Below are positions 18,701 through 22,801 of a stretch of 22,801 nt of DNA, piece by piece. Below the pieces are notes generated by a model. It had not been told where the DNA came from. It ran no database searches and saw only the letters and a program-made list of their open reading frames with translations. How positions within the stretch are numbered: position 1 is the stretch's first letter; every line of letters begins with the position of its first letter. A program made the position numbers and the translations under genes. This DNA is from Mnemiopsis leidyi (lineage: Eukaryota; Ctenophora; Tentaculata; Lobata; Bolinopsidae): contig JH154256.1 of NCBI GenBank assembly GCA_000226015.1, positions 295,999-318,799 on the forward strand. The letters are read 5' to 3'.

Positions 18701-21232
18701 GGCCTGTGTACAGTACCTATGCAATGTACATTACATACCTTTATATCTCTGTGTACAGTATTCCTCATGTGAAGATAAGACAGTCCCTTCAAAGTTTCTC
18801 GACTGACGAAGGCGATCTGAGCTTCTTGTAGTGGTCCGTTTACTCTGTACAAGTCTTGCACACTTCCTGAAACGGTTTCTTTGATAAAAGAGTAGTTATG
18901 TTACCTTAAACTTTAAGTTAAATTCTTGGGCAGCGAATTTCATTGAATAAAAAATCTTACACTGAATGGTAACAATCGATAGAAACTCTTGTTAATGACA
19001 TATCAAACAGTTCCGTATGAAATAGTATTGAAGAAACAAAAAGACAGAACCAGGATAAATAGCAAACTTGCAAAGTGGTTATCTGTGTGTACAGTAATTA
19101 TTCATCATTATATGTGTGTAAGCACTCTTACTCCATAGAACATCTAGTTGGTGTGACAGCTTTACGTACATTTTCAATTTAGATGTACAAACGCTGACGA
19201 CATGAAATTATGCTACTTTGGTTATTGACTATGTCCTCGATAAATACATCGTAATTATGGTTAGTGGTTTCAATAGACCAGGACAGAAACATATGTAAGA
19301 GCAAATATTTAGCTGCGGTCTACTATTTTTCAATGATTCAATGAAACGAGGACGAAAAGCACGCACAGCAAAAGAGGGTTTAACTAATGGTCGTTAAACA
19401 TCTGTCTTGTATACTTCGTAAAAATCCATTTAGAAGACATCACACCTAAAAACAAGGGCAGAGACTGGTTAATGGAAATTGAAATCGCCGCACGCCGCTA
19501 AAAAAAGGATAATTGCAACCTAAAAGCAAAGGTATATAATGAAGCAAAAAGACAAACCAAATCAAAACCCCACTGCTCAGGGTGTGGTGTACAACCTCAA
19601 CGTAAAAATGAAAACTAGTAGATCACTTTATACCTATTTAGACCCGAAATATCCGAACAATGCTGTAAATAAAGGTATCCTCTGCCCTGTCTAAATTGCG
19701 TGGTGCTACTTGTTTGATCATCCCAAAGTCAAAATTCTCCAGTTTTTCAACAAAGAAAGGCAAATGCTCACTAAAAATATGTTGACTGAGTGCTGACTTC
19801 TCGTCACTAAAATTGTCGACTTTAAAACACGAGCGGTGGCCGTTCAGCCTCACATGAAAACGATTGAAAGTTTGACCAAAATACAACTGCGTATCGTTCT
19901 TGAAATTGAAACAAAGCTTACATCTTGCTACATAGATAACATTATCACTTTTACAATTGAGGTTATAATCAAGCTTGAATTTCGAACTTTCAAAAGTTAT
20001 ACATTTTGGCAAATTCACCCTTTATCGACACTCTGTTTGAAAAAGAAGATTTACAAAATAGAAGTGAGGCCGTGTTAGGGTTCTTCTTATTCGCAAATAT
20101 AATCTTATCTACGTTAGTGAAGACCTTGATGTCATCTAACAAGCCTCTTACAAGCTTCTTTAAGGGTTCTGTGTAGCAACTAAATACCGAGACGAATGTG
20201 AGTGTTAAATTTCTAGGTCGAGTATTTGAATGTTGAGATCCGGTGTCGAATTCGATCTGCACCATTTGGAGGGTTTAGACCGAGTATTACTCCACGGTCG
20301 AGTGCAAGTGCTAAAGATTCAGCCTGATTTAAGTCCTTCTCCTTGTACCTACATTTCAAATACCTGTCCTGCATATACTCTATAGCGGCAGCCCGATCGG
20401 AGGGGTCCAAACAAACATTAAGCTAAACATTTAGCTGTGGTTCAACAGTTTTTACCAATTAACAATAAAATGTAATTTCAGAGTAATTTGACTTACCACC
20501 ACTGCAAAACTCCATAGTAATCCACAGTCGATCTTTGCTGAGGTAACTTCCCATGTAAGCAACAATGTTTGGGTGTTTACATTCTTGGAGAATGATGACC
20601 TAATGGAGTGGCTGATTTCAAATTTAAGTATTTGAGTTTCTCATGGAGAGAATTATAACACAAGCTCTACATTGTGCCGAAGGAGTTTGGACCTTCTTGA
20701 ACTAGGTTAATATATATCCATCCCTTATGCACTGTAAAATAATAATTTAACAGAATACATAACACAACATTACAATCAAAATGAATAACGGAATCTCAAA
20801 ACGAATTTGCAAACACACTGAGAAGGAAATAAAAATGAAGGAAAATGCAACATGAATGAAAGTGCACAAAACAAAAGACCTACAAAAATAAAACTGTGGT
20901 AATGCTTACCTCTTGTTGGATTGCAGCCCAGTCATCACCTGCATCAATCTTCACTATCTTCACTGCAGTTTCAGCACCGCCATCAATGTACCTTGCCTGG
21001 TGAAAATGTGAAACTAAAATCTTACCACTTACAAAATAAGCTCAAAGGCGATGCAGCCAGCAAAAAGGCAATCCAGCAAATGAATTAAACTCAGTACAAA
21101 ATTAGCTGTTACCTGATAAACTTCTCCATATGTTCCACTTCCAATCTTCTTTAAAAGTTCAATGTCCTGTTGTGGGTTTTTCTTGGAGTATTTTAGATTA
21201 GAGTTGATGGCAGTTGGCATGGGGTTTGACAT
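12618..21232 (-). CDS. MAP4K3: MAP4K3/MAP4K5-like Ser/Thr kinase (GCK family), 12 visible coding exons, 3' part missing
   Basis: Twelve exons join in perfect phase to about 536 residues. Seen: glycine loop GSGTYGEV (31-38), Lys in AVK (53), helix-C Glu69, HRDIK (142-146), DFG (162-164), activation loop KSFIGTPYW ending at W185, then MAPE, and WAVGITAIE near 206-213. An acidic, proline-rich linker with many PxxP runs follows (about 301-520), then [11 protein letters not shown], which matches the start of a CNH (citron homology) domain. Family knowledge: MAP4K3/5 (Drosophila happyhour, worm gck-2) are cytoplasmic Ste20-type kinases acting upstream of JNK and in amino-acid/TORC1 signalling. The start [10 protein letters not shown] precedes the conserved NPQQDIELL; a second in-frame ATG lies four codons on. 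Vertebrate members are about 850-890 residues, so roughly 330 CNH residues are unaccounted for. MAP4K3 versus MAP4K5 cannot be decided, and many invertebrates have one co-orthologue. Confidence 0.95.
13016..13255 (-). CDS. MAP4K3: MAP4K coding exon 11: acidic patch and PxxP runs
   Basis: 240 nt, phase 1 in, phase 1 out; acceptor tttccgcAG, donor G|GTACGT. Encodes an acidic box [18 protein letters not shown] followed by several PxxP/PPRRP candidate SH3 ligands. The GC content is clearly above the flanking introns. The acceptor tract contains a short (CAGT)n microsatellite at about 13276-13294. Confidence 0.85.
13256..14249 (-). other. MAP4K intron 10
   Basis: Non-coding between exons 10 and 11. 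Holds (CAGT)n runs at about 13276-13294 and 13480-13491 and otherwise unique AT-rich sequence. Confidence 0.6.
14250..14405 (-). CDS. MAP4K3: MAP4K coding exon 10: linker
   Basis: 156 nt, phase 1 in, phase 1 out; acceptor atatttcAG, donor A|GTTAGT. Encodes a Q/P-rich stretch ending [20 protein letters not shown]. If the donor is not used, an in-frame TAG follows at once. Confidence 0.82.
14832..14964 (-). CDS. MAP4K3: MAP4K coding exon 9: acidic/proline linker
   Basis: 133 nt, phase 0 in, phase 1 out; acceptor tattttgcAG, donor A|GTAAGT. Encodes [20 protein letters not shown], then a basic stretch [12 protein letters not shown]. Low complexity; assigned by phase and position rather than homology. 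Confidence 0.85.
15118..15268 (-). CDS. MAP4K3: MAP4K coding exon 8: end of kinase domain
   Basis: 151 nt, phase 2 in, phase 0 out; donor CAA|GTAAGT. Encodes [20 protein letters not shown], then [20 protein letters not shown]. The structural Arg of subdomain XI (KRRPT) and the HPF motif are visible. Confidence 0.94.
15400..15619. mobile_element. MITE-like inverted-repeat element in MAP4K intron 7
   Basis: The left end tatagagagcggttttcgtg and the reverse complement of the right end tataagagaacgatattcgt continue alike through gggga and gtctcaaatttt: about 40 bp of imperfect terminal inverted repeat, with weaker pairing further in. About 220 bp, no coding capacity. The ends in TATA suggest a TA target (inference). 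An inner hairpin (aaatgtag / ctacattt) lies at 15544-15564. Confidence 0.65.
15787..15910 (-). CDS. MAP4K3: MAP4K coding exon 7: helix F-G region
   Basis: 124 nt, phase 1 in, phase 2 out; donor TG|GTATGT. Encodes [20 protein letters not shown], then [20 protein letters not shown]. This matches the conserved AELQPPMFDLHPMRALF segment of MAP4K3/5. Confidence 0.94.
16065..16126. promoter_or_regulatory. Four tandem CACGTG E-boxes, 18-19 bp period
   Basis: CACGTG at 16065, 16083, 16102 and 16121 inside a short tandem repeat (agttaatgtcacgtgttcg). It lies in MAP4K intron 6 just after the exon 6 donor. CACGTG is the core site of bHLH-ZIP factors (MYC/MAX, MITF/TFEB, USF). Function is inferred only. 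Confidence 0.6.
16138..16208 (-). CDS. MAP4K3: MAP4K coding exon 6: MAPE/APE motif
   Basis: 71 nt, phase 2 in, phase 1 out. Encodes [20 protein letters not shown] then WAV. Donor is G|GTTTAC, weaker than its neighbours. Four CACGTG boxes lie in the intron just after it. Confidence 0.94.
16336..16451 (-). CDS. MAP4K3: MAP4K coding exon 5: DFG and activation loop
   Basis: 116 nt, phase 0 in, phase 2 out; donor TG|GTTAGT. Encodes [18 protein letters not shown], then [20 protein letters not shown] and a split Trp codon. The magnesium-binding DFG and the Ser178/Thr182 activation-loop positions are present. Confidence 0.95.
16452..18548 (-). other. MAP4K intron 4, AT-rich
   Basis: Large intron between exons 4 and 5, its exon 4 end being the minisatellite at 18549-18738. 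Mostly AT-rich with TA/TGTA-rich stretches (17330-17480) and a perfect 14-bp palindrome gtacacgcgtgtac at 17307-17320. One GC-rich island lies at about 17875-17965 (listed separately). No exon of the kinase is missing here by phase. Confidence 0.6.
17875..17965. other. GC-rich Gly/Tyr-codon island
   Basis: A sharply GC-rich 90-bp patch in AT-rich intron. The plus strand reads [20 protein letters not shown] without stops, with ctacggcg repeated three times. It may be a decayed repeat or a fragment of a Gly/Tyr-rich gene; there is no start, splice or length support for a gene. Confidence 0.35.
18549..18770 (-). repeat. 49-bp minisatellite overlapping the end of MAP4K exon 4
   Basis: Plus-strand ctgtgtacagtacct starts recur at 18553 (ctgtggacag variant), 18606, 18655, 18704 and 18749. 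On the minus strand each unit reads actgtacacaggnctgttaa, then ggtatagatgtaatgtacat. The last unit is the exon itself: actgtacacagagatataaag followed by its donor gtatgtaatgtacattg. The array therefore copies the coding end, the 5' splice site and the start of the intron. Confidence 0.85.
18739..18866 (-). CDS. MAP4K3: MAP4K coding exon 4: catalytic loop HRDIK
   Basis: 128 nt, phase 1 in, phase 0 out; acceptor tttcAG, donor AAG|GTATGT. Encodes [20 protein letters not shown], then [13 protein letters not shown] and ends VHRDIK with the catalytic Asp144. Its last 20-odd bases and the splice donor form the end copy of the 49-bp minisatellite next to it (18549-18770). Confidence 0.95.
18867..19637 (-). 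other. MAP4K intron 3, part without features
   Basis: AT-rich intron sequence; the part nearest 19560-19637 is probably the 3' trailer of the retroelement fragment that follows. No gene seen. Confidence 0.5.
19638..20410 (-). pseudogene. Decayed Penelope-like retroelement fragment with GIY-YIG endonuclease domain
   Basis: Three minus-strand frames overlap end to end: 20213-20410 ([20 protein letters not shown]), 19990-20265 ([20 protein letters not shown]) and 19638-20018 ([18 protein letters not shown], then [20 protein letters not shown]). The last has the GIY-YIG layout (NVIYVARC...YFGQT...RLNGHR) found after the reverse transcriptase in Penelope-like elements. The frame changes twice and the reverse transcriptase body is absent, so this is a 5'-truncated, broken copy. 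It sits in MAP4K intron 3, same strand as the gene. Confidence 0.7.
20497..20599 (-). CDS. MAP4K3: MAP4K coding exon 3: hinge region
   Basis: 103 nt, phase 0 in, phase 1 out; donor G|GTAAGT. Encodes [19 protein letters not shown] then [11 protein letters not shown], the beta-4/beta-5 and hinge segment typical of MAP4Ks. Confidence 0.94.
20910..20996 (-). CDS. MAP4K3: MAP4K coding exon 2: VAIK lysine and helix C
   Basis: 29 codons, phase 0 in and out; acceptor ttttcaccAG, donor GAG|GTAAGC. Encodes [18 protein letters not shown]... with the ATP-anchoring lysine (K53) and ends on QQE, the helix-C glutamate (E69). Confidence 0.93.
21113..21232 (-). CDS. MAP4K3: MAP4K coding exon 1: N-terminus and glycine loop
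   Basis: Exactly 40 codons from ATG (21230-21232) to ...GEVYQ, followed by donor GTAACA; phase 0 exit. It carries the conserved NPQQDIELL lead-in and the ATP-binding loop IGSGTYGEV. Upstream, minus strand, there is an AG acceptor at about 21269 (aatctag) and a small out-of-frame uORF overlapping the start. Confidence 0.93.
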
Positions 21233-21269
21233 TTTTCAGGTTTTGACGATATTTACTTGGCATCTACTA

Positions 21270-22479
21270 GATTGAATACCTTTTACATCTTGTTTCCATA
21301 CTGACTGTAAATAGATATGAGTTCGATTAACATTGAGCGATTTTATGAACATATGCAAGAGTAAATAGTTCAAGGGGGCACTGCCTAAAAGTCGCATATC
21401 GTGATATAATACGAGGTAAACTTTCTTTATCCTCTGAATGCAACTCGTTGATTGGACAAGGAAACTACCTTCTAATGGAAATTAAAATTCATCAATAGCA
21501 GCTTAAATCGTCCCAATTTGTGACATTCATTTTTAGCCATTTTTCAGGCAATTATTTATCTTTTTGTTTTGTTGATTTTTTGAGGTTAACATACTCCATA
21601 GCCGTTCATATTGGTGGATCATCTAGGAAAACCTTTACCATAACTTCAAAAGTGAGGTTATTGAGGATTTACTGTTTTTTCATGTGAGAAATTTGAGAAT
21701 AACCTCGAATTTTGCTCATAAAATGGCTCCTATAGAGCATTTGAGGATAATTTTTTGCCTAACTAATGAGATCAAAATTCTTGAAGATGAAGGTTGTTTG
21801 AGTGCAAATATTGAGAATAACATAAAGCTGGGTCTTAGAACCCCTAATTCTCTTTCAGGTACTCGTCTGCAATATCAACTACTGACTACACAATAAAAAT
21901 ATCCTTCCGCTTTTTACTAAAATACTATCAAATTTAAATAACAACTTTTAACCTCTAGAACATCTATAAATGATAAATTCCATTATATATTTATGTGTGC
22001 CTATTTCAAGAACACAATTTGAAAAAATACATGATAATATCAAAGAAATATCAATCAAACTCAATTTTATATTTGAACTGCTCACTGATATTGGTTAGCT
22101 ATCCTTTCATTATTAATAGTTGGCTACGAATTTCACCATTAATTGTACAGATGGATAAAAACATCTGTTAAGTTTTAGCCTGTCAGACATCATATTGTTG
22201 CCACAATGCATACTTGACTTAATGCAATCACTAAAACATCAAAGACTTGGGATTTGTGCTCAAACCGAGAATAATTTCAATTTTTGGATGAGAGGTATAT
22301 TTAAATTACCCTCAAATGGAATGTTTTGATTATATCAAGGGTAATTCTGATCTGCTGTTCCATACCCAAGGCAACATTCCAACTCAAGGAATTAGCAGTT
22401 TGCAACCGACGGAATTGACCGACGGAAATCAAATTTTTAATACCCTCATTTTTCACTCCTGCTGCACAATAAAACCTTT
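21270..22479 (-). other. Likely 5'UTR intron of the MAP4K gene
   Basis: AT-rich between the putative 5' exon donor (22635/22636) and the acceptor near 21270. The open frames at 21684-21896 and 22301-22558 match nothing I recognise and are not called. Confidence 0.4.
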
Positions 22480-22801
22480 TGCGCACGTCACGCGCGCCAC
22501 CGAAGGTGGCTGGAAAATAAGTCACCAGAGGTGCAGTGGCTGACCGGACACTGCGCATCTGTCTCTACGTTTTCCTCCGATCTAATTGTTGCAAAGCAAC
22601 AATGAAACTGAAATCCCAGGCAAAAGGCGACTTACTCAAACTGGTAGCAGTTGCCGCCGCGCGCGTGGCGTAAGCACCTGGTCAGGTGTTGCCTTGCGTT
22701 GCGGCCCATTTGCGCATTTCACGGTGGTGATCCCTGACTAGGTTGTAGGTTGATAACCTACTGTCGCGGCCATCACGCGCTGTCACGCATTTCTGGCCTG
22801 G
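22480..22801 (-). promoter_or_regulatory. MAP4K3: CpG-rich region, likely promoter/5' exon of the MAP4K gene
   Basis: GC- and CpG-rich (gcgcacgtcacgcgcg, gccgccgcgcgcg) in an otherwise AT-rich window. On the minus strand a consensus donor TTTGA|GTAAGT ends at 22636 and could join the acceptor at about 21269, giving a 5'UTR intron of about 1.4 kb. Two perfect short hairpins lie here (22585-22603 and 22745-22761). The transcription start cannot be placed. Confidence 0.45.

Overview
Eukaryotic, almost certainly animal, nuclear DNA from a draft assembly. The sequence is AT-rich, genes are cut into many short exons with GT-AG splice sites, introns hold microsatellites, minisatellites and retroelement relics, and a run of N (11220-12041) marks an assembly gap. 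The protein families fit an aquatic invertebrate, but the species cannot be named from this window.

Two multi-exon genes occupy the minus strand, and I rebuilt both by tracking splice phase from exon to exon. (1) 21232 down to about 12618: a MAP4K3/MAP4K5-type (germinal-centre-kinase-like) Ser/Thr kinase. Twelve coding exons keep perfect phase and give the whole kinase domain, an acidic and proline-rich linker, and the first residues of the C-terminal CNH domain. The rest of the CNH domain is not visible. (2) 8633 down to 2711: a 17-exon gene for a protein of about 678 residues with two N-terminal zinc fingers and a C-terminal tyrosine-recombinase fold of Crypton type. R490, K532, R601, H633 and Y642 fall in canonical order and spacing. 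One 97-nt exon is one base short, at an A6 run, of the length that keeps the frame. A non-coding 5' exon probably lies near 10588.

Repeats by region: a 42-bp tandem array at 160-500; a 20-bp repeat family at 841-978 and again, inverted and partly palindromic, at 10990-11172 beside the gap; a tRNA-derived SINE at about 5565-5800; a 31-bp minisatellite of about 24 copies at 8873-9617; a 220-bp MITE-like inverted repeat at 15400-15619; four evenly spaced CACGTG boxes at 16065-16126; a 49-bp minisatellite that runs into the kinase exon carrying the HRD motif (18549-18770); and a broken Penelope-like GIY-YIG fragment at about 19638-20410. The right edge (22480-22801) is CpG-rich with a good splice donor and looks like the promoter and 5' exon of the kinase gene.

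The two genes lie head-to-tail, but nothing shows that they work together. The most notable object is the intron-rich zinc-finger/tyrosine-recombinase gene. Next are the minisatellite that copies a kinase splice junction and the missing CNH domain.
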